From: Actinospineispora eucalypti
GTDB taxonomy: Bacteria; Actinomycetota; Actinomycetes; Mycobacteriales; Pseudonocardiaceae
DNA: 64,000 nt
Assembly: GCA_014208095.1 (NCBI GenBank)
Contig: JACHMT010000002.1
Coordinates: forward strand, 682,001 to 746,000
Reading direction: 5' to 3'
Below are positions 32,384 through 40,970 of the stretch, piece by piece (positions within the stretch are counted from its first letter, which is position 1; each line of letters opens with the position of its first letter). The position numbers and the translations under genes were made by a program. The notes beneath the pieces were generated by a model that saw only the letters and a program-made list of their open reading frames with translations, was not told where the DNA came from and ran no database searches.

Positions 32384-33274
32384 CTAGCCCGCGCTCACGG
32401 TGCCGGCTTCGGCGCCTACCCAGTAGGTCAGGTGGTGGGTGTCCAGGCCGGCCCAGGCGCGGCCCGCTCCGTCCCGCACGGCGGTTCCTTCGCCGCGCAG
32501 CAACACGCCGCGCTTGCTGGCCAGGCGGTACTCCCCGGTGCTCAGCGCCAGGCCGGCCAGTCCGCTCGCCTTGGCCCCGACGACCTTGAGCAGCTCGGCG
32601 TTCACTTCGGCCGGCCGGTCCGCGCCGGGCCAGTGCGCGGGCAGCGGTATCGGGCCGTGCACGGTCGGCCACGCCAGGCAGGCCGGGCCCGGCTCGTCCA
32701 GCAACGGGGTCACCTCGTCGGGCAGCCCGTCCCTGGTCGGGACGGAGATCCCGGCACTGGACGACTCGGTGCCGGCGCCGAGCAGCCCGGCCTCGGTCCA
32801 GCTCCCCCACACCCGCAGCACCTCGCCGTCGTCGCCGGACGCCAGCACCGCGCGGCCGGGCTCGATGCGCACCACCAGCCGGTCCAGCACCAGGCCGGGG
32901 CCGGCCGCGTCGCGCACCATGGCCAGCGCGTGCCGGGAGTTGCGGCCCAGGTAGCCGAGCCCGGCGAACGGCAGCTCCAGCACGGTCATCGGGTCGGTGA
33001 TGCCCCGGCCGTGCAGCGGGTCAACGATCGTCGCCTCGCCCTCGACGACCAGGTCGTAGCGCCGGGACCGGATCAGCACGCCCGCCCTCGGGCGCCGGCG
33101 CAGCGCCCGCACCTTCACCGAGTCCCGGGTGGTGATCATCCACAGCGCGCCACCGCTCCAGTCGTACGCGGCCGGGGTCACGTGCGGGCCGCGCGAGGTG
33201 TCCACGGCGGCGTGCAGCACCGCACCGCGGGCCAGTACCTCGCGTGCCCGGCGGTCGTCCCCCAGCCGAGACAC
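32384..33274 (-). CDS. PPOX-class (FMN-binding split-barrel) family protein
   Basis: 296 residues. The first half is a split barrel with LHAAVDTSRGPHVTPAAYDWSGGALWM, SVKVRALRRRPRAGVLI and VVEGEATIVDP, the usual strands for flavin or F420 binding. The second half is a longer domain of unknown role. GTG start, overlapping the stop of the molybdenum subunit by one base, so it is the last gene of the molybdenum-hydroxylase operon. Confidence 0.75.
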   Translation of the reverse strand: MSRLGDDRRAREVLARGAVLHAAVDTSRGPHVTPAAYDWSGGALWMITTRDSVKVRALRRRPRAGVLIRSRRYDLVVEGEATIVDPLHGRGITDPMTVLELPFAGLGYLGRNSRHALAMVRDAAGPGLVLDRLVVRIEPGRAVLASGDDGEVLRVWGSWTEAGLLGAGTESSSAGISVPTRDGLPDEVTPLLDEPGPACLAWPTVHGPIPLPAHWPGADRPAEVNAELLKVVGAKASGLAGLALSTGEYRLASKRGVLLRGEGTAVRDGAGRAWAGLDTHHLTYWVGAEAGTVSAG

Positions 33275-35853
33275 TAGATCGCGCCGGTCAGCTCGAGGAT
33301 CCGCGACGGCGGCAGGTGCTGCTCCCGGATGCGCACGCCGAGGTGGCCGAGGGCGTCCTCGATCGCGTTGGTGATCGCCGCCGGCGAACCGATCATGCCG
33401 CCCTCACCGACCCCGCGGTAGTTGAACGGGATGTCGCTGGGCGTCTCCACGTGGTAGATCTCGATCTCCGGGATCTCCGCCACGGTGGGCACCAGGTAGT
33501 CCATGAACGTGCCGGCCACCATCTGCCCCTGCTCGTCGTAGGCGGACTTCTCGTACAGCACCGCCCCGACGCCCTGGGCCACCCCGCCCCGGACCTGCCC
33601 CTCCACGATCGCCGGGTTGATGATCTTGCCGCAGTCCTCGACCACCGCGTACCGGGTGATCTTCACGAACCCGGTCTCCAGGTCGACCTCCACCCAGCAC
33701 AGGTGGGTGGACTGCGCCCAGCCGCCCTCCCCGCCGTCCCAGCCCCGGGACACCCGGATCGCCTCGTCGCCCACGGTGCGGGTGTGTTCCCGGTCGCCGA
33801 GGCGCTGCCGTTTCGCCTCGGCCGCGATGTCCGCCATGGTCAGCCCGGCGGACGGCACCCCGCGCACGTGGGCCAGGCCGTCGGTGATCTCGATGTCCGC
33901 CGGGTCGGCCTCCAGCAGCCCGGCGGCGAGCCGGTCGATCTCCTGCCGCATGGCCCGCGCGGACAGCGTGCTCGCGCCGCCGAGCATGGCCGCCGAACGG
34001 GAGCCGCCGGTGCCGTTCAGGCCGAACGGGGCGACCCGCGAGTCACCGAACCGCAGCCGCACCGCCTCCACCGGCACGCCCAGCTCATCGGCCGTGACCT
34101 GGGCCATCGTGGTCTCCATGCCCTGACCGTGCGGCACCTGCTGGGTGTGTACGGTGATCGACCCGTCAGCCTCGAGCACCGTCTGGGCCGGCTCCGCGCC
34201 GATCATTTCGGCCATCCCCGGCACCGCGCTGTTCAGGTAGCCCGGCGGACCCGGGGCGGCCTCGATGTAGGTGGCCACGCCGAGGCCGACGCAGCGTCCC
34301 TCCGCCCTGGCCTCCGCCTGCCGCCCCGCCCAGGTGTCGAACTCCGCCACCCGCAGCGCCCGTTCCAGGGTGGCCTTGGCCGACATGCGCACGTCCAGCG
34401 CCGGACCGGTGATCATCCGGTTGGGCAGCTCGTCCGGGCCGAGCATGTTGCGCAGGCGGACCTCGGCGGCGGTGAGACCCAGCTCCCGGGCCACCACGTC
34501 GAGCATCCGCTCCCTGGTCCAGCACTCGGTCGCCCACGGTCCCCGGTAGGTCACGTAGGTGGCCTTGTTGGACGACACGATGCGGTTGTCGAAGCGCATG
34601 GTCGGGACGCGGTAGGGGCCGGGATACATGGTGCGCACGATCCGGGCCACCAGCGAGGCGCCGAACGGGAACGCCGGGTACGCCCCCTGGTCCAGCACCA
34701 TGGACGCCTTCAGCCCGAGGATGATGCCGTTCCCGGTCACCGCCAGCTGGACGTCCACCGACTCCTCGCGGGCCTGCCCGCCGCAGATCAGGTGCTCGTT
34801 GCGGTCCTCGATCCACTTCACTGAACGGCCCAGCTCGCGGGCCGCCGCCGCGACCGCCACCTCCTCGCGCAGCACGGTGACCTTGGTGCCGAATGCGCCG
34901 CCCATGTCCGCGATGTCCACCTCGGGCAGCGCCGCCGGGTCCTGGGCCAGCAGGCTCACCATGGACCGGGTGCTCCACGCCGCCCGGCCGGGGTCACGCA
35001 GGTTGGCCCGCATCATGATCGGCAGGCCCTGGTTCAGCGTGGCGCCGAGGCCGGGGCGCTCGCGCAGGTAGTCCCGCGCGCCCCGCACGAACCGGCGCAC
35101 CCGGTCCCGCCGCCGCCACAGCTCGGCCGGCAGCCGGTGCACCGGCGTGCGGGCCAGTGCGGACGCCACGCCCCACTTGAGCAGGTGGGGGGCCTGGTGG
35201 CAGGCGTGCAGCAGCAGCGAACCCCCGGGGGTCACCTCGGCCACGATGCCCCGGGTCTCCATCGGCTGGTTGGCGTGCCGGTGCACGTCGAAGCTGGCCC
35301 GGATCACCCGGTCCGCGCGGGCGAACGCCCCGTCCACGTCGCCGATGGTCTCGCTCTGCCGGAACACGGTGTTCCCGCCGGCCAACGGCCACACCGCCGG
35401 CTTGGTGTCGTCCAGCGCGTCCGCCCGGGTGGCGATCGGCTCCAGCGGCCGGTACTCCACCTCGACCAGGTCGCAGGCGTCCTCGGCCAGCGCGCGGGAC
35501 TCGGCCACCACGATCGCCACCGGATCGCCCACGTGCCGGACCCGGCCCACCGCGAGCGCCCAGAACCACGGGTCGTAGAGGCCCTCCATGGCCATCATGC
35601 CCATGATCGGGTTGGTCATCCGGCGCATGTCCTCGCCGGTGAACACCCCGATCACGCCGGGGACCCGCAACGCCGCCGAGGCGTCCACCTCGCCCAGCTC
35701 GGCGTGCGGGTGCGGGCTGCGCAGGAAGGCCGCGTGCAGCATGCCCGGCACCACCACGTCGTCCACGAACCGCCCTCGGCCGGTGAGCAGGCGCCGGTCC
35801 TCCAGCCGCTTGACCCGGGCACCTACCAGCTTGCGGCCCACCGCGTCACGCAT
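33274..35853 (-). CDS. Molybdenum hydroxylase large subunit (xanthine dehydrogenase / CoxL family)
   Basis: 859 residues. Family features: KRLEDRRLLTGRGRFVDDV near the start, DMGGAFGTK near 317-324, the TYRGPWATE loop (about 435-443), and GVGEGGMIGSP with the catalytic Glu about 817. The TYRGPW loop replaces the AYRCSFR of true CO dehydrogenase form I and AYRGAGR of form II, so CO oxidation is unlikely. There is also an inserted stretch of about 75 residues between HQAPHLLKWG and the DMGGAFG segment, rich in Arg. It binds molybdopterin cytosine dinucleotide. Substrate probably an aldehyde, purine or N-heterocycle. Confidence 0.85.
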   Translation of the reverse strand: MRDAVGRKLVGARVKRLEDRRLLTGRGRFVDDVVVPGMLHAAFLRSPHPHAELGEVDASAALRVPGVIGVFTGEDMRRMTNPIMGMMAMEGLYDPWFWALAVGRVRHVGDPVAIVVAESRALAEDACDLVEVEYRPLEPIATRADALDDTKPAVWPLAGGNTVFRQSETIGDVDGAFARADRVIRASFDVHRHANQPMETRGIVAEVTPGGSLLLHACHQAPHLLKWGVASALARTPVHRLPAELWRRRDRVRRFVRGARDYLRERPGLGATLNQGLPIMMRANLRDPGRAAWSTRSMVSLLAQDPAALPEVDIADMGGAFGTKVTVLREEVAVAAAARELGRSVKWIEDRNEHLICGGQAREESVDVQLAVTGNGIILGLKASMVLDQGAYPAFPFGASLVARIVRTMYPGPYRVPTMRFDNRIVSSNKATYVTYRGPWATECWTRERMLDVVARELGLTAAEVRLRNMLGPDELPNRMITGPALDVRMSAKATLERALRVAEFDTWAGRQAEARAEGRCVGLGVATYIEAAPGPPGYLNSAVPGMAEMIGAEPAQTVLEADGSITVHTQQVPHGQGMETTMAQVTADELGVPVEAVRLRFGDSRVAPFGLNGTGGSRSAAMLGGASTLSARAMRQEIDRLAAGLLEADPADIEITDGLAHVRGVPSAGLTMADIAAEAKRQRLGDREHTRTVGDEAIRVSRGWDGGEGGWAQSTHLCWVEVDLETGFVKITRYAVVEDCGKIINPAIVEGQVRGGVAQGVGAVLYEKSAYDEQGQMVAGTFMDYLVPTVAEIPEIEIYHVETPSDIPFNYRGVGEGGMIGSPAAITNAIEDALGHLGVRIREQHLPPSRILELTGAI

Positions 35854-36343
35854 CCGGCGCCCCCTCGCCCCGGGTGGCGGCGACGGCCGCGCGCGCCCCG
35901 GCCAGGATCGAGTGGTAGCCGGTGCAGCGGCAGAGGTTGCCGGAGAGGGTGTCCTCCAGCTCCGCCGCGGTCGGGTCCGGGTTCTCGTCCAGCAGGGTCT
36001 TGATGGTCATCAGGAAGCCCGGGGCGCAGAAGGCGCACTGGAACGCGTGGTTGCGCCACATCGCGTCCTGGATCGGCCCCATCTCGCCATCCGGCCCGCT
36101 CAGGCCCTCGACGGTGACCACCTCACCGCCGTCCGCCTGTACCGCCAGCACCAGGCAGGAACGCACCGCGTCGCCGTCCAGGCTCACCGTGCAGGCGCCA
36201 CAGACCCCGTGCTCGCAGCCCAGGTGCGTGCCGGTCAGGCCCAGGTCCTCACGCAGCACCTCGGCCAGGTGCCGGCGGCTGTCCACGCGCAGCGTGTGTT
36301 CGGATCCGTTCACCGTGAGGGTGATGTCGTGCGGGTCGCTCAC
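35846..36343 (-). CDS. Molybdenum hydroxylase 2Fe-2S subunit (CoxS type)
   Basis: 165 residues. The N-terminal plant-type ferredoxin has C43, C48, C51 and C63 (CEHGVCGAC), and the C-terminal four-helix domain has C103, C106, C138 and C140 (CAFC and CRCTGY). Both clusters carry electrons from molybdenum to FAD. It overlaps the large subunit by 8 bp and the FAD subunit by 4 bp. Confidence 0.93.
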   Translation of the reverse strand: MSDPHDITLTVNGSEHTLRVDSRRHLAEVLREDLGLTGTHLGCEHGVCGACTVSLDGDAVRSCLVLAVQADGGEVVTVEGLSGPDGEMGPIQDAMWRNHAFQCAFCAPGFLMTIKTLLDENPDPTAAELEDTLSGNLCRCTGYHSILAGARAAVAATRGEGAPDA

Positions 36344-37215
36344 CGGCCGGCCCCCGCCCGCTCGGCCGCCTCTTTAAGGCAGCGCCGGGTGAGCACCCCG
36401 GCGACGTGCTTGCGGTACGCCGAGGAACCGTGCAGGTCCTCCGGCGGCTCCAGCGCCTTGGCCACGATCTGACCCGCCTCCTCGAACAGCGCGGCCCCCG
36501 GCCGCTCCCCCAGCAGAACCTGCTCCGCCTCGGCCACCCGCCGGGGCACCCCGGCCACCCCGAAGAAGGACAGCGCGGCCGACTCGACCGCCCCGTCCCG
36601 GTCCAGGTCCAGCACGGCGGCCAGGCCGGCGATGGCGAAGTCCCCGTGCCGGCGGGACAGCTCGCGCACCGACCACCCCGCGCCGGCCGGCCACGGCGGG
36701 AAGCGCACCCCGGTGAGCAGCTCGGTCTCGGCCAGGTCGGTGGTGAACACGCCCTGGAAGAACTCACCCGCCGGCACCAGCCGCTCGCCGGACCGGGAGC
36801 GCACCACCAGCCGCGCGTCGAGCGCGAGCGCCACGGCGGGCAACTCGGCGGACGGGTCGGCGTGGGCCAGGCTGCCGCAGGTGGTGCCCCGGTTGCGGAT
36901 GGCCCGGTGGCCGACCAGCGGCATCGCGGCGGAAACCAGCGGCGCGGCCTTCGCCACCGCCGGGTCGTGCTCGACCTCGGCGTGCCGCACCCGCGCGCCG
37001 ACGGCGATCCCGTCCCCGTTCCGATCGATCCGGTCCAGGCCGGCGACCCGGCCGATGTCGATCAGGTGGGCCACGCTGGACATGCGCAGGGCCAGCACCG
37101 GCAGCAGGCTCTGCCCGCCGGCCAGCACCTTGGCGTCGTCGCCCAGCTCGGCCAGCAGCGACAACGTCTCGTCCAGCGACTCGGGCCGGTGATAGGTGAA
37201 CCCGGGCAGCTTCAA
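36340..37215 (-). CDS. Molybdenum hydroxylase FAD subunit (CoxM type)
   Basis: 291 residues. The FAD-binding motifs AGGQSLLP (about 37-44) and TCGSLAHADPSAE (about 111-123) are intact and the C-terminal CO_deh_flav_C domain is present. It is the first gene of the leftward operon M-S-L-PPOX. No accessory maturation genes (CoxD/E/F type) appear in the window. Confidence 0.93.
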   Translation of the reverse strand: MKLPGFTYHRPESLDETLSLLAELGDDAKVLAGGQSLLPVLALRMSSVAHLIDIGRVAGLDRIDRNGDGIAVGARVRHAEVEHDPAVAKAAPLVSAAMPLVGHRAIRNRGTTCGSLAHADPSAELPAVALALDARLVVRSRSGERLVPAGEFFQGVFTTDLAETELLTGVRFPPWPAGAGWSVRELSRRHGDFAIAGLAAVLDLDRDGAVESAALSFFGVAGVPRRVAEAEQVLLGERPGAALFEEAGQIVAKALEPPEDLHGSSAYRKHVAGVLTRRCLKEAAERAGAGR

Positions 37216-37296
37216 ACCTGTGAACTCCTCCCCCGGCCTACCGGCCAGGAGTGGAAGTCTAGAGACAAAGGATCCGCGGTGGCCCCGGCGCCCTGG

Positions 37297-37596
37297 TCAG
37301 CGCAGCACGAAGATCAGCGCGAGCACTCCGACCACGGCGGTCAGCGCGGCCAGTTGGGCCAGCGCGGCGCCGCCCGGCGGCCGGGACGGCGCCGTCGCGC
37401 GTTCCCGGCGGTAGCGGTGGCCGCCGACCAGCCACAGGCCGACGGCGAGCAGCACGCCGACCGCCGCGGCCAGCAGGCCGAGCGCGTGGAAGGTCAGCTT
37501 GGCGGCGAGCGCACCGGCCACCGCGAGCCCGAGCGCGGTCCGCCGCCAGGCCAGCGCGGTGCGTTCCAGCTGCAACCCGGGGCGTTCGGTGGTCAC
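37297..37596 (-). CDS. DUF202 family membrane protein
   Basis: 99 residues, three hydrophobic helices. The N-terminal LQLERTALAWRRTALGLAV motif is the DUF202 signature. The GTG start overlaps the stop of the next DUF202 gene (GTGA). Paired small DUF202 proteins are often found together. Function unknown. Confidence 0.8.
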   Translation of the reverse strand: MTTERPGLQLERTALAWRRTALGLAVAGALAAKLTFHALGLLAAAVGVLLAVGLWLVGGHRYRRERATAPSRPPGGAALAQLAALTAVVGVLALIFVLR

Positions 37597-37952
37597 GTCA
37601 GCAGCAGCCCGGCCAGCACCACCACGGCGGCCAGCGTGGAACCCAGCGCGACCACCACCGCCGGGCCCGGGCCGGGCAGCGGCGCACCGGTCCGCAGCGC
37701 CCGCTCGGTGCGCACCCAGCCACACCACGCGGTGATCGGCACCACCAGCCCGACCAGCACGAACGCCACCGCCGCCAGCAACCGGGGGAGCGGCGCGATG
37801 GCCACCGGCAGCGCCCGCACCGCCACGCCGGCGGCCAGGAACGCCAGTCCGGTGCGGATCCAGGCCAGGAAGGTGCGCTCGTTGGCCAGGCTGAACCGGG
37901 GATCCGGCTCCTCGCCGACCTGGAAGACACCCCGGGGAAACCGCCGGCTCAT
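37593..37952 (-). CDS. YidH-like DUF202 membrane protein
   Basis: 119 residues, three helices. FSLANERTFLAWIRTGLAFLAAGV is the YidH/DUF202 hallmark. It overlaps the adjacent DUF202 gene and the decayed FGE-like gene by 4 bp each, so they form one leftward transcript. Confidence 0.85.
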   Translation of the reverse strand: MSRRFPRGVFQVGEEPDPRFSLANERTFLAWIRTGLAFLAAGVAVRALPVAIAPLPRLLAAVAFVLVGLVVPITAWCGWVRTERALRTGAPLPGPGPAVVVALGSTLAAVVVLAGLLLT

Positions 37953-38382
37953 GCGGTCACCGTACGGAACCCGGCGTTGGCCATCGACGAGTCGGGGGTG
38001 TTCGAGGAGCGGGCGGCCAGCCGGTACCGGTTGCAGTACGAGTCGTGGCAGAGGTAAGACCCGCCGCGCAGCACCCGTTCGCCGCCGCCCTCCGGGGAGA
38101 ACGTGTCCGCGCACCACTCCCACACATTCCCGATCACCTGCCAGAGCCCGTAGTCGTTCGGCCGGTAGCTGCGCACCGGCGCGGTGGTGAGGTAGCCGTC
38201 GGCCAGCGTGTTCCGCCGGGGGAAGTCGCCCTGCCAGATATTGCACGGCCAAGCATCGCCCAGCTCATCGCCCCACGGGTAACGGGTGCCGACCCGGCCG
38301 CCCATTCCCACTCCTGGTCCTCCCCTCGGGACTCCGCACGGCCCGCCTGATCAGCGCCGAGCTCGGCGGATAGCCTCGCCAA
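37949..38382 (-). pseudogene. Formylglycine-generating-enzyme-like gene remnant with a frameshift
   Basis: The readable part (start at about 38311) covers the C-terminal third of a sulfatase-modifying FGE: YPWGDEL, NVWEWCADTF, RVLRGGSYLCHDSYCNRY, ARSSNTPDSS. The two active-site cysteines of CHDSYC are kept. Upstream, the continuing EWEWAAG piece lies in another frame (within 38134-38382), so a frameshift separates it, and the remaining about 170 N-terminal residues are missing. FGE needs that half for its fold, so the gene is probably dead. No sulfatase gene is nearby. Confidence 0.75.
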
Positions 38383-38433
38383 CGAGCGGTTTGTTCAAGA
38401 CGCGCGGGGGTCACGCGGCGCAGGCTTGCGGGC

Positions 38434-39087
38434 ATGAGTGAGCGAGCCTTCACCCCGGCGCTGGGCCGTTTAGCGCCCACCCGCTTCTACGACTCGGTTA
38501 CCGCGCTGACCCGGGAGCGGCGGTGGCGCGGCCTGGTCGTCACGCACCTGGCGCCGCGACCCGACGACGTGATCGTGGATGTGGGCTGCGGCACCGGCTC
38601 GCAGGCGCTGCTGCTGCACCGCGCCGCGCCGGGGGCCCGGATCATCGGCGTCGATCCCGACCCGGAGGTGCTGGGCATCGCGCGGGCCAAGGCGCGGAAG
38701 GCTGGTGCGGCCGTGGAGTGGCGGCCCGGTATGGGCGATGCGTTGGCGGACGTCGTCGGCACCGGCGCGGCGAGCGCGGTGGTGTCCAGCCTGGTGCTGC
38801 ACCAGTGCCCGATGGCGATGAAGCGGGCGATGCTCGCGTCGATGTACGCCGCGCTGCGGCCGGGCGGGCGGCTGGTGATCGCCGACTTCGGGTGGCAGCG
38901 CACCCGGCCGATGCGGCTGGCCTTCCGCATCGTGCAGCTGGCCGACGGCCGGCGGGACACCCAGCCCAACGCCGACGGGGTGCTGCCCGGGCTGATCGCC
39001 GGCGCCAGGTTCCGGGACGTGCGGGAGGCCGAGGTGGTGCCGACCCCGGGCGGATCGATCTCGATCTACACCGCCCGCCGGTCCTGA
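38434..39087 (+). CDS. Class I SAM-dependent methyltransferase
   Basis: 217 residues. Motif I is VDVGCGTGSQALLL (about 49-63), motif post-I VDPDPEV, motif IV-like SAVVSSLVLHQCP, and a RPGGRLVIADFGW strand. Substrate unclear; the C-terminal half is typical of small-molecule methyltransferases. The last 22 bp overlap the convergent AraC gene. Confidence 0.85.
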   Translation: MSERAFTPALGRLAPTRFYDSVTALTRERRWRGLVVTHLAPRPDDVIVDVGCGTGSQALLLHRAAPGARIIGVDPDPEVLGIARAKARKAGAAVEWRPGMGDALADVVGTGAASAVVSSLVLHQCPMAMKRAMLASMYAALRPGGRLVIADFGWQRTRPMRLAFRIVQLADGRRDTQPNADGVLPGLIAGARFRDVREAEVVPTPGGSISIYTARRS

Positions 39088-39743
39088 TCCCGCAGGACGG
39101 ACAGCGCGGCCGAGGGGGTCAGGCCCATCATCTCCCGCATCCACCGGGTCAGGTGCGCCTGGTCGGCGAAGCCGGCGGTCACCGCGGCGTCGGCCACCGA
39201 GTGGCCGTCCCGCAACGCCTCGGCCGCCCGGCGCAGCCGCATCCACACCCGCCAACGGGCCAGCGGCATGCCGAGCTCCCGCCGGGCCAGCGCGCGCAGG
39301 CGCTGCGGGGACAGGCCGACCCGTTCGGCCAGCTCCGGCATGGGCAGCTCCCAGGCCGCCATGGTGGCGTCCATCGCCGCCACCAGCCGCGGATCCAGCG
39401 AACTGGATGCGCGGGCCGAGGCGCGGCGGACGTCTTCCTCCCGCAGGCCGCGCAGCTCGGCGGCCGGGGTGATGCCGGAGCATCCGCGCAACCGGTCGGC
39501 GAACGCCGAGCTGGCATCCACGAAGTAGGTGTGCACGTCGGCCGCCGGTAGCAGCTGGTGCCGGGTCATCGGCGGCACCACCAGCACCTCGGCCCGGTGG
39601 CACACACCGGAAGCATCCAACATGGCGACCTCGCCGTGCCCCGCGACCGCGACCTGGAACGCGGCATGGCGATGCGCCGGACCCTCGGTTACCCGACCCC
39701 GGTAGCACGCGTAGCCGTCGCCGATCGCGAACCGCGCCGCCAT
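39066..39743 (-). CDS. AraC family transcriptional regulator
   Basis: 225 residues. An N-terminal cupin-like sensing domain (HAAFQVAVAGHGEVAML, VLVVPPMTRHQLLPA) is followed by a double helix-turn-helix (about 115-215: AERVGLSPQRLRALARRELG, AVTAGFADQAHLTRWMREMMGLTP). ATG start at 39741-39743. It is 8 bp after a gene of unknown function on the same strand, so they are probably co-expressed. Confidence 0.88.
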   Translation of the reverse strand: MAARFAIGDGYACYRGRVTEGPAHRHAAFQVAVAGHGEVAMLDASGVCHRAEVLVVPPMTRHQLLPAADVHTYFVDASSAFADRLRGCSGITPAAELRGLREEDVRRASARASSSLDPRLVAAMDATMAAWELPMPELAERVGLSPQRLRALARRELGMPLARWRVWMRLRRAAEALRDGHSVADAAVTAGFADQAHLTRWMREMMGLTPSAALSVLRDQDRRAV

Positions 39744-39751
39744 GGCATGCC

Positions 39752-40612
39752 CTACCGTCGCGGGCGGGCGAATCGGGTGTTCAGGTCCTCGCCGCCGGGC
39801 AGGTCCGCCATCGCCCGGACCATCAGCAGGATCGAGCCGGCCAGCAGGTCCTCGCCCGAGGAGAGCCGGAGGGCGTCCTCCGAGGAACGCGACTTGAACA
39901 TGTACCCCTGGGTCAGCGCGTTGAAGATGATCGCCACGTCGTCCCAGGTGGTGCCGGACCGGAGCCCGAACCCGTACGCCTCTCCGATACGCCGGTAGAT
40001 GGCCGCCCAACGGGGCAGGATCAGGTCGTACTGGGCCTTGGAGAACTCCTGTACCTGGGGATGCCTGGGCAGCGCGGTCTCGATGCTGTGCTGCAGCGCC
40101 GAAAGTTGGTCGTTCACCAACGTCGTGCTGACCGCCGTGGACAGCCGGCGCACCAGCTCGCCCAGGCTCACCTCGCCCATCATGGCCAGGCAGGCCCGCT
40201 CGAAATGGTCCAGCCGCCGCTGCTGCGGTGCGAGCCGGAACAGGTAGGCGATCAGGTCCTCGGTGAACCGGTTCTTGTGCTCCCACCGGCCCCGGTACAT
40301 GTTCACCGTGAGCAGCTTTTCCCGGTCTTGTTCCTGCCATTGCGCCGCCCGACCCAGAATGCGTTCCCGGGACAGCGACTCGAACAGCCGAGATCGGTCT
40401 TCCGAATCCAGGTCCGGACCCGAATACTCGAGCAGATCCTCCCGGAGCAGCTCAAGGCCGATTTCCAGAAATGCCCGGGTCTCCCAGCTGTTGGCCAGTT
40501 TCCGCCGCGTACCGGCCAGTCGTCCGGCACCGATGTGGCGGAGCACCTCGGAAAGGTCGCCGCTCGGGTCCGAGAGTTCCTCGTTCGACTGGAACGTGCT
40601 GATCGCGGACAC
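39752..40612 (-). CDS. Helical protein of unknown function upstream of the AraC gene
   Basis: 286 residues, predicted almost all alpha-helical, with many Arg/Glu/Leu runs. The N-terminus is polar (SAISTFQSNEELSDPSG) and the rest looks like a bundle. A TetR-like C-terminal domain is possible, but no clear helix-turn-helix is visible. GTG start. I do not recognise the family. Confidence 0.55.
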   Translation of the reverse strand: MSAISTFQSNEELSDPSGDLSEVLRHIGAGRLAGTRRKLANSWETRAFLEIGLELLREDLLEYSGPDLDSEDRSRLFESLSRERILGRAAQWQEQDREKLLTVNMYRGRWEHKNRFTEDLIAYLFRLAPQQRRLDHFERACLAMMGEVSLGELVRRLSTAVSTTLVNDQLSALQHSIETALPRHPQVQEFSKAQYDLILPRWAAIYRRIGEAYGFGLRSGTTWDDVAIIFNALTQGYMFKSRSSEDALRLSSGEDLLAGSILLMVRAMADLPGGEDLNTRFARPRR

Positions 40613-40742
40613 CCCACTGCGCGGCTATGCGGACCTCGACGACCGATCAGCCTAGTCCACCCGGACGGGTCCACCAGCGCTGGTGGTGCGCACCTGGCCG
40701 TCCAGAGATTTCGGGCTTGGCCGCGCCTTCGGCCCTCGTGAT

Positions 40743-40761
40743 TCACTGTTATTACCAGTGA
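40743..40761. promoter_or_regulatory. Inverted repeat upstream of the small membrane protein gene
   Basis: TCACTG (40743-40748) and CAGTGA (40756-40761) form a perfect inverted repeat around TTATTAC in the 166-bp intergenic stretch 40613-40778. It lies 17 bp before the ATG, in operator position. The rest of the stretch shows no gene. Confidence 0.35.
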
Positions 40762-40778
40762 GTAACAAGGACGGGACC

Positions 40779-40970
40779 ATGCATCTTCTATCGGATTGGG
40801 CGATCGCCGCACCGGCCCTTTCACTGGTTGTTTGCGGCATTCTGCGTTTCTTGCGGCTGTGGCTGGTCACCAAGTTCCTGGCCAAGATTTACCGCGCGAG
40901 TGGGTTCGACCCCGCGCACCTTCGCGCCGCCGCCGAAGCGGTGCGCACCACGCAACGGCCGCCCTACTGA
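40779..40970 (+). CDS. Small membrane-anchored protein
   Basis: 63 residues, one hydrophobic helix near the N-terminus (about 6-25: IAAPALSLVVCGILRFLRLW) and a short basic tail. The ATG at 40779 has an AAGGA-type site 9 bp upstream. The 3' end overlaps the convergent flavin monooxygenase by 7 bp. Function unknown; short length makes the call moderate. Confidence 0.5.
   Translation: MHLLSDWAIAAPALSLVVCGILRFLRLWLVTKFLAKIYRASGFDPAHLRAAAEAVRTTQRPPY

Noticed and set aside
33274-37215. Aerobic CO dehydrogenase (coxMSL)
   Set aside because: Gene order fits, but the large subunit lacks both known CO dehydrogenase active-site loops, and maturation genes are absent.
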